From Pelomonas sp. KK5 (GTDB lineage: Bacteria; Pseudomonadota; Gammaproteobacteria; Burkholderiales; Burkholderiaceae_C): a stretch of DNA of 38,745 nucleotides. The first letter of the stretch is position 1. Each line of letters begins with the position of its first letter. A model generated the notes under the pieces. That model was not told the DNA's origin, did not search any database, and saw nothing but the letters and a program-made list of their open reading frames with translations. This document shows positions 18,538-28,154 of this stretch, in pieces. A program made the translations under genes and the position numbers. The stretch is from contig NZ_LYVQ01000030.1 of NCBI RefSeq assembly GCF_001984095.1, positions 1 to 38,745 of the forward strand. The letters run 5' to 3'.

Positions 18538-20478
18538 ATGACTTCTCAACAAAATCCTAGCCGCCGCCAGGCCCTCAAGTTCCTCGGCCTGCCTTTTGCC
18601 CTGCCCATGGCGGGCCTGAGCACCACGGCGCTCAGCGGCTGCTTCGGCGGCGGTGACGACGCCACCTACGTCTCCTCCAGCTTCAGCGCGATGACCGCGC
18701 CCTCGCTGAGCAACGCCGCCGCGATGGCCACCACGACGGTGGCCTCGACGATGGACGTCAAGCTCAGCGACGGCAGCACCGTCCACTACGCGCTGGCCTA
18801 CCAGCCCTTCTTCATGACCGGCGACATGGTGCCGGACGGCAAGGGCGGCACCGTCCTAGCCGGCGGTTATGTGGACATCAAGAACCAGCCGATCATGGAC
18901 AGCTCGGTGGCCGGCAAGACGCGCCAGTTCTACTCCGACTCGCCGGACGGCACCTCGCTGCTGAGCGTGGCCAACGCCACCGTCACCGGCGTCAAGGGCA
19001 AGGCGGTGTTCGCCGTCGTGCAGTTCGAGTACACCACCCGCGACCAGGCCGGCAACAGCACCTACGGCACCCTGCCCTCGCCGATCGCCGTGCTGACGCT
19101 GGACCAGGACCCCGCCACCGGCAAGCTGAGCCTGGTCAAGTACCACAACGTGGACACCTCGGCCGCCCACGGCCTGTGGATCACCTGCGGCGCCAGCCTC
19201 TCGCCCTGGGGCACCCACCTGTCCAGCGAGGAGTACGAGCCGGACGCCTTCTCGATCGCCGGCAACGCCCAGTTCAAGGCCTATAGCAAGAACGTGTTCG
19301 GCGACGAGACGACCGCCAACCCGTACCACTACGGCCACCTGCCCGAGGTGACGGTCAACCCCGACGGCACCGGCACGATCAAGAAGCACTACTGCCTGGG
19401 CCGCATCTCGCACGAGCTGATCCAGGTGATGCCCGACAAGCGCACCGCGCTGATGGGCGACGACTACACCAACGGCGGCCTGTTCATGTTCGTCGCCGAC
19501 AAGGAGGCCGACCTCTCCGCCGGCACCCTCTATGTCGCGAAGTACGGCACCGGCTTCTCGCTGGACCCGGCCGCCGCCGGCGCATCGATCACCTGGATCA
19601 ACCTCGGCCACGCCACCAGCGCCGAGATCGAGGCCCTGGCCAACACGACCAAGCCGACCGACATCATGACGGTGGCCACCACCGACCCGGCCGACGCCAG
19701 CTTCACCAAGATGATGCTGGACGGCAAGGCCTCCTGGGCCAAGCTGAAGCCCGGCATGGAGAAGGCCGCCGCCTTCCTGGAAACCCACCGCTACGCCAAC
19801 CTGATGGGCGCCAGCATGGGCTTCACCAAGCTGGAAGGCACGACCGTCAACGCCAAGGACAAGATCGCCTACTCGGCGCTGCAGAACATCCAGACCTCGA
19901 TGGTCAAGAACAACGCCGCCTGGGTCGCCAGCAGCAATATCGGCGTGGACAAGGCCCTGATCGCCGGCGGCGTAATGGCCCACACGCTGGCCAGCGGCCA
20001 GAAGGACACGGCCGGTGCCGCGATCAACAGCGAATGGGTGCCCACCGTCACCAAGGCGCTGCTGATGGGCGAGGACATCGCCGCCGACGCGCTGGGCAAC
20101 CTGGCCAACCCCGACAAGATCGCCAACCCCGACAACCTGAAGTTCTCGGAGACGCTGCGCACGCTGTTCATCGGCGAGGACAGCGGCTCGCACGTCAACA
20201 ACTTCGTCTGGGCCTACAACGTCGACACGAAGACACTGACCCGCCTGGTTTCGATGCCCGCGGGCGCCGAGGCGACGGGCCTGTCCGTCGTCGACGACCT
20301 GAACGGCTGGACCTACATCACCAGCAACTTCCAGCACGCCGGCGACTGGAGCTCCTCGCTCCACTCGAAGGTGCAGGCCACGCTGGATCCGCTGGTGCGG
20401 GCGAACTACAAGGACCGCTTCGGCGCGGCGGTGGGCTACCTCACCGGCGACGTCAAGGCGATCAAGCTCAACGAATAA
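18538..20478 (+). CDS. PhoX-family (DUF839) alkaline phosphatase, Tat-exported
   Basis: 646 aa secreted phosphatase of the PhoX family, calcium- and iron-dependent enzymes that release phosphate from organic esters. The twin-arginine motif SRRQALKFLG (residues 8-17) is followed by a hydrophobic stretch and LSGC at residues 32-35, a good lipobox, so the mature protein may be a Tat-exported lipoprotein. The family core TCGASLSPWGTHLSSEEYEPDA and later GEDSGSHVNNFVWAYNV are present. The ATG at 18538 puts the Tat motif near the N-terminus; an in-frame ATG at 18496 adds 14 residues lacking signal character. A Pho-box-like repeat lies upstream. It is separated from the previous gene by 90 bp and probably has its own promoter. 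Confidence 0.88.
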   Translation: MTSQQNPSRRQALKFLGLPFALPMAGLSTTALSGCFGGGDDATYVSSSFSAMTAPSLSNAAAMATTTVASTMDVKLSDGSTVHYALAYQPFFMTGDMVPDGKGGTVLAGGYVDIKNQPIMDSSVAGKTRQFYSDSPDGTSLLSVANATVTGVKGKAVFAVVQFEYTTRDQAGNSTYGTLPSPIAVLTLDQDPATGKLSLVKYHNVDTSAAHGLWITCGASLSPWGTHLSSEEYEPDAFSIAGNAQFKAYSKNVFGDETTANPYHYGHLPEVTVNPDGTGTIKKHYCLGRISHELIQVMPDKRTALMGDDYTNGGLFMFVADKEADLSAGTLYVAKYGTGFSLDPAAAGASITWINLGHATSAEIEALANTTKPTDIMTVATTDPADASFTKMMLDGKASWAKLKPGMEKAAAFLETHRYANLMGASMGFTKLEGTTVNAKDKIAYSALQNIQTSMVKNNAAWVASSNIGVDKALIAGGVMAHTLASGQKDTAGAAINSEWVPTVTKALLMGEDIAADALGNLANPDKIANPDNLKFSETLRTLFIGEDSGSHVNNFVWAYNVDTKTLTRLVSMPAGAEATGLSVVDDLNGWTYITSNFQHAGDWSSSLHSKVQATLDPLVRANYKDRFGAAVGYLTGDVKAIKLNE

Positions 20479-20484
20479 GCCGAC

Positions 20485-22887
<2,403 letters not shown>

Positions 22888-22893
22888 CCAGTC

Positions 22894-22903
22894 ATTCTAA
22901 GAT
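22894..22903. promoter_or_regulatory. Overlapping divergent -10 elements of uvrD and the YchJ-like gene
   Basis: The 10-bp block ATTCTAAGAT reads TAGAAT on the minus strand (22899-22894, 6 nt before the uvrD ATG) and TAAGAT on the plus strand (22898-22903, 7 nt before the YchJ-like ATG). Both transcripts would start at or beside their start codon, and the two hexamers share bases, so one polymerase would exclude the other. -35 elements would lie inside the opposite gene and are weak. Confidence 0.42.
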
Positions 22904-22910
22904 CCGGCCC

Positions 22911-23315
22911 ATGACGACACCTTGTCCCTGCGGCCTGCCATCGAGCTACGAGTCCTGCTGCGGCCGCTGGCACGCCGCCTTCGCCGCCGGCCAGGGCCTG
23001 CAGGCCCCGACCGCCGAAGCCCTGATGCGCTCCCGCTACAGCGCCTTTGTCCTGGACCTAACGGGTTACCTGCTCGCCACCTGGCACCCGAGCCAGCGCC
23101 CGCAAGACCTGGCCCCCAATGAGCCCGCCCTGAAATGGCTGGGCCTGGAAGTGAAAAGGCATGTGCCGCTGGATGCGGAACATGCCTTGGTGGAGTTCGT
23201 GGCGCGATGCAAGCTCGGCGGCCGCGCCAGCCGCATGCATGAAACCAGCCGCTTCGTCCGCGAGGACGGGGCCTGGTATTACGTCAGCGCAGTGATCAGC
23301 GACGGGCCGGGCTAG
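22911..23315 (+). CDS. YchJ-like (UPF0225) SEC-C motif protein
   Basis: 134 aa cytosolic protein. The N-terminal zinc-binding SEC-C motif CPCGLPSSYESCCGRWH (C5, C7, C16, C17) is followed by the conserved ALMRSRYSAFVL and YLLATWHPSQRP segments and a cystatin/NTF2-like beta sheet. E. coli YchJ has a second SEC-C motif at its C-terminus; this protein stops before it, so it is the short form common in proteobacteria. Function is not established. Its last 20 bp overlap a small minus-strand ORF. Confidence 0.85.
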   Translation: MTTPCPCGLPSSYESCCGRWHAAFAAGQGLQAPTAEALMRSRYSAFVLDLTGYLLATWHPSQRPQDLAPNEPALKWLGLEVKRHVPLDAEHALVEFVARCKLGGRASRMHETSRFVREDGAWYYVSAVISDGPG

Positions 23316-23418
23316 ACACCAGGCGCACGCCGCTCGATGCACGGCGGCCGAGACGCTTCAGCCAGGCCACGCTGGTGGCCAGTGGCGAGCGGTATCCGAC
23401 ATGAACGATCTTGGGCAT
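23296..23418 (-). CDS. Possible small basic protein, 40 aa, unknown
   Basis: A 40-codon frame beginning MPKIVHVGYRSP and ending VRLVSSPARR. The coding case rests on a strong Shine-Dalgarno: AGGAG on the minus strand (23429-23425) exactly 6 nt before the ATG at 23418. This contrasts with the absence of such sites at most neighbouring starts. The product is basic (about ten Lys/Arg) with a short amphipathic middle (SVAWLKRLGRRASSGVRL). It overlaps the 3' end of the YchJ-like gene by 20 bp. It could be a membrane-active or nucleic-acid-binding microprotein or a chance frame. No family recognised. Confidence 0.42.
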   Translation of the reverse strand: MPKIVHVGYRSPLATSVAWLKRLGRRASSGVRLVSSPARR

Positions 23419-23494
23419 GGTCGACTCCTGTGGGGGGCGATGGCGACATGGTGCCGCGCTGATGTGACGGATTGTTGAAGGGTCACGTTCTGCT

Positions 23495-23533
23495 GTCATC
23501 CCCTCCCGAGGGGGAAGCTCGGGTATCCAGGGC
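23495..23533. repeat. Intergenic REP-like hairpin element
   Basis: The stretch starts GTCATCCCCTCCCGAGG and ends TATCCAGGGC, with an internal stem CCCGAG (23505-23510) / CTCGGG (23518-23523) around a 7-nt loop. The layout resembles the dispersed GTCATTCCCG...CGGGAATCCAG repeats of many proteobacterial genomes. Only one copy lies in this window, so repeat status is inferred. The rest of the 23419-23590 gap shows nothing clear. Confidence 0.35.
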
Positions 23534-23590
23534 ATTTCTCACGGCGCATCGGGGGCGCCACCGCAGTTTGGGTAACACTTCACAAGGACG

Positions 23591-24289
23591 ATGTTGCACA
23601 TCCTCTACATCGACGACAGGCTCGTCGCCATCGACAAACCGCCGGGCCTGCTGGTCCATCGCACGGCGCTGGATGCGCACGAGGAAGCCTTCGCGCTGCA
23701 GTTGCTGCGCGACCAGCTGGGCCGGCCGGTCTGGCCGGTGCATCGGCTCGACAAGGGCACCTCCGGCGTGCTGCTGTTCGCGCTCGATGCCGAAGCGGCG
23801 AGCATCGTCGGCATGCAGTTCGAGCAGGGCCTGACGAGGAAGCGCTACCAGGCGCTGGTGCGCGGCTGGCCGGCTGCCAACGAAGGCCGCATCGACCATC
23901 CGCTGGCGCGCGACCCCGAGCGTCCCTCGGCCGGCCAGACGCTGCTGCCGGCGCGCACCGACTGGCGCTGCATCGCTCGCCTCGAATGGCCGCTGTCCGT
24001 CGACCCGCGCTTCGCCACCAGCCGCTTCGCGCTGCTGGAAGCCGCGCCGCAGACCGGCCGGCGTCACCAGATCCGTCGCCACTTCAAGCACATCGCCCAT
24101 CCGATCGTCGGCGACGCCACCCATGGCAAGGGGCCACTGAACCGCGCCGTGGCGGGCCACCTCGGCCTGCAGCGGCTGTGGCTGCACGCACTGGAATTGC
24201 AGCTCGCCCACCCCGACGCTGACCGGCTGCTGACCATCCAGGCGCCACCTGGCACGGAATGGAACACCTTGGCGGCCCCTTCCACATAA
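23591..24289 (+). CDS. truC: tRNA pseudouridine synthase, TruC-like (RluA family)
   Basis: 232 aa RluA-family pseudouridine synthase. The N-terminus (LHILYIDDRLVAIDKPPGLLVHR) and the catalytic motif HRLDKGTSGVLL (D54 as nucleophile) match the family. RKRYQALVRGW, PQTGRRHQIRRHFKHIAHPIVGD and the C-terminal GLQRLWLHALEL segment agree best with E. coli TruC, which modifies U65 of tRNAIle and tRNAAsp. There is no N-terminal S4 domain, also as in TruC. AAGGA lies close to the start (2-nt gap). Assignment to TruC rather than another RluA paralogue is likely but based on memory of the sequence. Confidence 0.85.
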   Translation: MLHILYIDDRLVAIDKPPGLLVHRTALDAHEEAFALQLLRDQLGRPVWPVHRLDKGTSGVLLFALDAEAASIVGMQFEQGLTRKRYQALVRGWPAANEGRIDHPLARDPERPSAGQTLLPARTDWRCIARLEWPLSVDPRFATSRFALLEAAPQTGRRHQIRRHFKHIAHPIVGDATHGKGPLNRAVAGHLGLQRLWLHALELQLAHPDADRLLTIQAPPGTEWNTLAAPST

Positions 24290-24425
24290 CTCATTACGTC
24301 GGCTGACCGCGCGCCGAAATTCCGCGGCATCGCCACGCACAATCCGCCAACCCGAGACGCCGTGAGGCGGCACTCAACCCGGCAAGACGCGCTTTTCCCT
24401 TCCTTCATTCACCCGAGGAGGTTTC

Positions 24426-26054
24426 ATGGCAAGTCGTACGGCGTTCTCCGCCCTGCTGCGCACGGGCTTCGGCCTGCTGCTCTCGATCCTCGCCCTCGGC
24501 GCCGCGGCGCATGAGGACAAGGACAAGGACCGGCTGCCCGACTGGGTCGGCGCCAACGACTGGCCGATGTTCGGCCAGAACATCCACAACACCGCCCACG
24601 CCCGTCCCGGCTCCCTGCAGGACGTGGCCAAGCTCAAGCGCAAATGGGTGTTCACGGCCGGCGGCGAGATCTCGGCGCGCGCGGCCGTCGTCGACGACCG
24701 CGCCTACTTCCCCGACTGGGCCGGCAACCTCTGGGCCGTCGACACCAAGACCGGCAAGGCGGTCTGGGGCCACCAGCTTTCCGACTACGGCCTGCCGGCC
24801 AACACCCATGCGCGCACCAGCCCGGCGGTGGACGACGGCGTCGTCTACATCGGCACGCAGGAAGGTGCCTGGCTGCTGGCGATCGACGCGGCCAAGGGCA
24901 AGCTGCTGTGGAAGACGCAGTTGGAGACGCCGGCCAACGATCCGGCGGCGATGATCACCGCATCGCCGGCCATCGTCGGCGAGTTGCTCTACACCGGGGT
25001 GGCATCCAACGGCGAAGGCCTCGCCAGCTTCGCGCCCGGCTATGTGTGCTGCAGCGGGCGCGGCAGCGTGGTGGCGGTGACCGTGAAGGGCAAGAACGCC
25101 GGCAAGATCCTCTGGAAGACCTACACGACCCCGGTCGGCTACAGCGGCGCCGGCGTGTGGAGCAGCAACTTCGCGGTGGACCTGCTGCGCGGCACCGTCT
25201 ACGCCAGCACGGGCAACAACTACAGCACGCCGACCGCCCCGGCCTACCAGAGCTGCATCGCGGCCGGCGGCACCCAGGCCTCCTGCGCCTCGCCCGACAA
25301 CCATGTGGATTCCATCCTGGCGCTGAACATGCTGACCGGCAAGATCCGCTGGGCGAAGAAGTTCGTCACCTGGAACCAGCCCGGCTTCGCCAAGGACGGC
25401 AGCGACGACTGGAACGTCGACTGCTTCACCTTCCTGAACGGCAACTGCCCGCCCGGCGCCGGCCCCGACTACGACTTCGCCTCCGCGCCCAACCTGATCC
25501 ACTACCGCGACAAGCATGGCCGGCCCAGGACCCTGCTGGGCGCCGGCCAGAAGAGCGGCATCTACTACGCGCTGGATCCGGACGACGGCACGGAGCTCTG
25601 GCGCACCCAGGTCGGCCCCGGCTCCTCGCTGGGTGGCATGGAGTGGGGCTCGGCCAGCGACGGCAAGCGCATCTACGTCTCCATCGCCAACTTCTACGGC
25701 ATCCCGACGCAGTTCGGCGGCGGCGGCTCCTGGGCCGCGCTGGAGCCGGAGACCGGCAAGATCATCTGGCAGGTGGGCGACCCGAACGGCGCGATCGCGA
25801 TCGGTCCGCTGACGGTGGCGGACGGCGTGGTGTTCGTGTCCTCGATGGCCAGCAAGGTCGATGCGCCCACCATGCTCGCGCTGGACGCGGCCAGCGGCCA
25901 GACGCTGTGGACCTATGCGGCCGGCTCCTCGGTCAATGCCGGCGCGTCCGTCGTCGACGGCGTCGTCTACTGGGGCTCGGGCTACGCCCACCTGGGCATC
26001 CCCGGCTTCACGACCAACAACCAGTTCTTCGCATTCTCTAAGAATGGCAAATAG
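24426..26054 (+). CDS. PQQ-type beta-propeller dehydrogenase, PVA-dehydrogenase-like
   Basis: 542 aa periplasmic quinoprotein-like protein: signal peptide (to about AAA at 28), then an eight-bladed propeller with repeated xAxDxxTGKxxW blade motifs (VDTKTGKAVW, IDAAKGKLLW, LNMLTGKIRW, LDPDDGTELW, LEPETGKIIW, LDAASGQTLW). Adjacent cysteines C208-C209 match the vicinal disulfide near PQQ in alcohol dehydrogenases. The DWPMFGQNIHNTAHA start and GPDYDFASAPNLI are as in polyvinyl-alcohol dehydrogenase. No CxxCH haem site is present, so electrons must go to a separate cytochrome. The ATG has GGAGG 4 nt upstream. The next gene overlaps its end by 11 bp. Substrate unknown: a secondary alcohol or polyol is likely. 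A 136-bp gap upstream shows no clear promoter. Confidence 0.85.
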   Translation: MASRTAFSALLRTGFGLLLSILALGAAAHEDKDKDRLPDWVGANDWPMFGQNIHNTAHARPGSLQDVAKLKRKWVFTAGGEISARAAVVDDRAYFPDWAGNLWAVDTKTGKAVWGHQLSDYGLPANTHARTSPAVDDGVVYIGTQEGAWLLAIDAAKGKLLWKTQLETPANDPAAMITASPAIVGELLYTGVASNGEGLASFAPGYVCCSGRGSVVAVTVKGKNAGKILWKTYTTPVGYSGAGVWSSNFAVDLLRGTVYASTGNNYSTPTAPAYQSCIAAGGTQASCASPDNHVDSILALNMLTGKIRWAKKFVTWNQPGFAKDGSDDWNVDCFTFLNGNCPPGAGPDYDFASAPNLIHYRDKHGRPRTLLGAGQKSGIYYALDPDDGTELWRTQVGPGSSLGGMEWGSASDGKRIYVSIANFYGIPTQFGGGGSWAALEPETGKIIWQVGDPNGAIAIGPLTVADGVVFVSSMASKVDAPTMLALDAASGQTLWTYAAGSSVNAGASVVDGVVYWGSGYAHLGIPGFTTNNQFFAFSKNGK

Positions 26055-26748
26055 GCGCGAGGTTCTGGCGCTGGCCGCACTGGCGGCACAGGCGCCCTGG
26101 CTGGCGCACGCCGACGAGGCGCCGCCGCCGCTGCAAGTCGAGGCGCTCGGCACGGGCCTGTACCTGATCCGCGGCGGCGGCGGCAACTCGCTGCTGCGGC
26201 TCAGCGCGAACGGGCTGGTGCTGGTCAACGGCAAGTCGGCCGGCAGCTACCGGCCGCTGATGTCGCAGATCCGCAAGATCAACAAGCTGTCGGACATGCC
26301 GCTGCGCGCGTTGATCCTCACCGATGCCGATGCGCCGCAGGCCGCCAACTGCGCCCAGTTCGCCGCCGCCAGGGTGGTCGTGCTGGCGCAGGCCAATGCG
26401 GCGCAGCGGCTGGCCGACAGCGGCCCCGGCCTGGTCACCTTCGAGCGCGGCTACAGCCTGCACGTGGGCGGTGTGGCGGTCGAGCTGCGGCACTTCGGGC
26501 CGGCGCGCACCGAGGCGGACACCGTCGTCCACTTCCCGGACAAGCAGGTGCTGGCCGTCGGCGATCTCTACCTGCCCGACGACGCGCCGCTGCAGCCCGG
26601 CGCCAGCCTCGCCGGCTGGCGTGAAGCGCTCGCGCAGATGCTGGCGATGAAGGCCGAGCTGTTCGTGCCCAACCAGGGCCCGCCGGTCGGCCGCGCCGAA
26701 CTGCAGGCCTTCGGCCAGCGGCTCGCTCAGCCGAACTTGAGCGCGTAG
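26044..26748 (+). CDS. Metallo-beta-lactamase-fold protein lacking metal ligands
   Basis: 234 aa, translationally overlapping the preceding quinoprotein gene by 11 bp. The N-terminus (NRREVLALAALAAQAPWLAHA) looks like a Tat or Sec signal peptide. The body follows the MBL fold (LGTGLYLIRGGGGNSLLRL, TVVHFPDKQVLAVGDLYLP), but at the metal positions the family THxHxDH is TDADAPQ (93-99), the AHT histidine is replaced in ART (154-156) and the late PGHGP is PNQGP (209-213). Only the aspartate of GDL (D174) remains. The overall shape is preserved, so it looks like a pseudoenzyme rather than a decayed gene. Zinc MBL partners of quinoproteins are known as quinoprotein relay metallohydrolases (recalled). 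It is convergent with the propeller gene, overlapping 22 bp. Confidence 0.82.
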   Translation: MANRREVLALAALAAQAPWLAHADEAPPPLQVEALGTGLYLIRGGGGNSLLRLSANGLVLVNGKSAGSYRPLMSQIRKINKLSDMPLRALILTDADAPQAANCAQFAAARVVVLAQANAAQRLADSGPGLVTFERGYSLHVGGVAVELRHFGPARTEADTVVHFPDKQVLAVGDLYLPDDAPLQPGASLAGWREALAQMLAMKAELFVPNQGPPVGRAELQAFGQRLAQPNLSA

Positions 26749-27809
26749 ATCGGCGGCAGGTTCAGCGCCACCGGCGCCCAGTCGTCGCCGCCGTTGTCGC
26801 TGGCCCAGAGGTTGCCGGTGGTGCTGCCCATCAGCAGGCGCTCGCCGCTGTCGTCGACGACCAGGCCGTGCCGGTAGATCAGGTCGTAGCAATGCTGCTG
26901 AGGCAAGCCGTTACGAAGCACCTCGAAGGTCTTGCCGCCGTCGCGGGTGCGGGTCACGCACAGCGCCCCGTCGACCGGCACGCGGCGCTCGTCCTTGACC
27001 GCCGGCGCGAACCAGGCGGTGTCGCCATCGGCCGGGTGCGCCGCCACCGCGAAGCCGAAGCTGGCCGGCCGGGCCTTGCATTCCTGCCAGCTCGCACCGT
27101 TGTCGGCCGAGCGCCAGATGCCGCAGTGGTGCTGGGTCCAGAGCACGTCCGGCTCGCCGGCGCAGCGGGCGATCAGGTGCGGGTCCTGGATGTTCTGCTC
27201 GGTCTGGCGCTCGGGCGGCATGAAGTCGGCGTTCATGCCGGCGGCGCGCAGCTCCCAGTTCGCGGCGCCGTCGGTGGTGCGCCAGGCGCCGCCGCAGGAG
27301 ATGCCCAGCAGCATCTCGTCGGCCTTGTCCGGATGCGGGCAGATCGAATGGATGCCCGGCGCGTCGTAACCGCCGCCGAACCATTCGAGCCGCTCGGGCC
27401 GGTTCCATAACGCCTCATTCAAGCGCCATGAAGCGCCGCCGTCGTCGCTGCGGAACAGGCCGCCGGGGATGGTGCCGGCCCAGATCGAATCGCCGGCCCC
27501 GCGTTCGAGCGACCAGACCTGCTGGAGCTTCCACGGCGGGCCTTCGGCGCCTTCCGGCTGGGCGGGAAAGCTCGGCACCGCGACCTCGGCCCAGGTCTTG
27601 CCGCCATCGTCGGAGGCATGCAGCTTGGTGCCGAAGTGGCCCAGGTTCAGCGCGGCCAGCATCCGCGCGCCCGCCTTCGCCGGCAGCACCATGCTGACCG
27701 GCTCGGCCAGGAAGCTGACATTGGCGATGCGCCAGCCGGCACCGTCGTGCTGCAGCTCGAACAGGCCCTTGCGCGTCGCGGCCCATGCTGTCGTGTTGCT
27801 CGTCGTCAT
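26727..27809 (-). CDS. Asp-box (BNR/sialidase-like) beta-propeller protein
   Basis: 360 aa, no signal peptide, so probably cytosolic. Six Asp-box repeats (S-x-D-x-G-x-T-W) are visible: SDDGGKTW (66-73), SDDGGASW, TTDGAANW, SADNGASW, TRDGGKTF and SDNGGDDW. This is the sialidase/VPS10-type six-bladed fold. The sialidase FRIP motif and arginine triad are not apparent, so sialidase activity is not supported. The start lies 6 nt after the stop of the MoaD-like gene, which implies co-translation. I recall this propeller/MoaD-like pairing in other bacterial genomes, but its role is not established. Confidence 0.82.
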   Translation of the reverse strand: MTTSNTTAWAATRKGLFELQHDGAGWRIANVSFLAEPVSMVLPAKAGARMLAALNLGHFGTKLHASDDGGKTWAEVAVPSFPAQPEGAEGPPWKLQQVWSLERGAGDSIWAGTIPGGLFRSDDGGASWRLNEALWNRPERLEWFGGGYDAPGIHSICPHPDKADEMLLGISCGGAWRTTDGAANWELRAAGMNADFMPPERQTEQNIQDPHLIARCAGEPDVLWTQHHCGIWRSADNGASWQECKARPASFGFAVAAHPADGDTAWFAPAVKDERRVPVDGALCVTRTRDGGKTFEVLRNGLPQQHCYDLIYRHGLVVDDSGERLLMGSTTGNLWASDNGGDDWAPVALNLPPIYALKFG

Positions 27810-27815
27810 GATCGT

Positions 27816-28088
27816 TCAGCCTCCTGATAGCGCCTGAAGGACGTGGAGCTGGCTGTCCGGCCGCAGCGGGTCGTTCAGCAGCTTCAGCTCGCGCATGCGC
27901 CGGCCGTCCACGAAGACGACCACATTGGCCCGCAGATGGCCCTGGTCGTCCAGCACATAGCCGCGCAGGCGCGGGTTGACGGCGAACGCGGCTTCCAGCG
28001 CCTCGCGCACCGTCTGTGCAGACGACGTTTCGACCTCCGGGATTTCGACAAAGCGGCGCAGCTGCGGCGTGAAGGTGATGCGGGGCAT
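27816..28088 (-). CDS. MoaD/ThiS-like ubiquitin-fold protein
   Basis: 90 aa protein with the beta-grasp layout of sulfur carriers: a first strand PRITFTPQLRRFV, helix SAQTVREALEAAFAVNP, LRGYVLDDQGHLRANVVVFVDGRRM, and a C-terminal tail LHVLQALSGG ending in the diagnostic Gly-Gly that is adenylated and thiocarboxylated in MoaD/ThiS. The start at 28088 is the family N-terminus; the frame runs open far upstream only by GC-driven chance. No ThiF/MoeB-like activating enzyme, MoaE or ThiG lies nearby, so it is unlikely to serve molybdopterin or thiamine synthesis locally. It forms a two-gene unit with the Asp-box propeller (6-nt gap). Confidence 0.85.
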   Translation of the reverse strand: MPRITFTPQLRRFVEIPEVETSSAQTVREALEAAFAVNPRLRGYVLDDQGHLRANVVVFVDGRRMRELKLLNDPLRPDSQLHVLQALSGG

Positions 28089-28097
28089 GATGGGCCG

Positions 28098-28103
28098 ATT
28101 CTG
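28098..28103 (-). promoter_or_regulatory. Candidate -10 element for the MoaD-like/propeller operon
   Basis: CAGAAT on the minus strand (28103-28098) ends 9 nt before the ATG at 28088. It is a 4/6 match without a clear -35; no Shine-Dalgarno precedes the ATG. Confidence 0.25.
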
Positions 28104-28140
28104 TTCAGCACGCGCCGAAATGGCCAGTGCGGAAAGCCAG

Positions 28141-28146
28141 GACAAT
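28141..28146 (+). promoter_or_regulatory. Candidate -10 element for rarD (leaderless start)
   Basis: GACAAT ends 8 nt before the rarD ATG at 28155, the same layout and hexamer as at polA. No Shine-Dalgarno and no clear -35. Confidence 0.33.
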
Positions 28147-28154
28147 CCGCGCCC

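Noticed and set aside
24426-26054. Quinohaemoprotein (haem-containing) alcohol dehydrogenase
   Set aside because: No CxxCH motif anywhere in the protein; the CC pair is the vicinal disulfide type.
26727-27809. Sialidase function for the Asp-box protein
   Set aside because: Asp boxes define the fold only; the FRIP motif, arginine triad and signal peptide were not seen.
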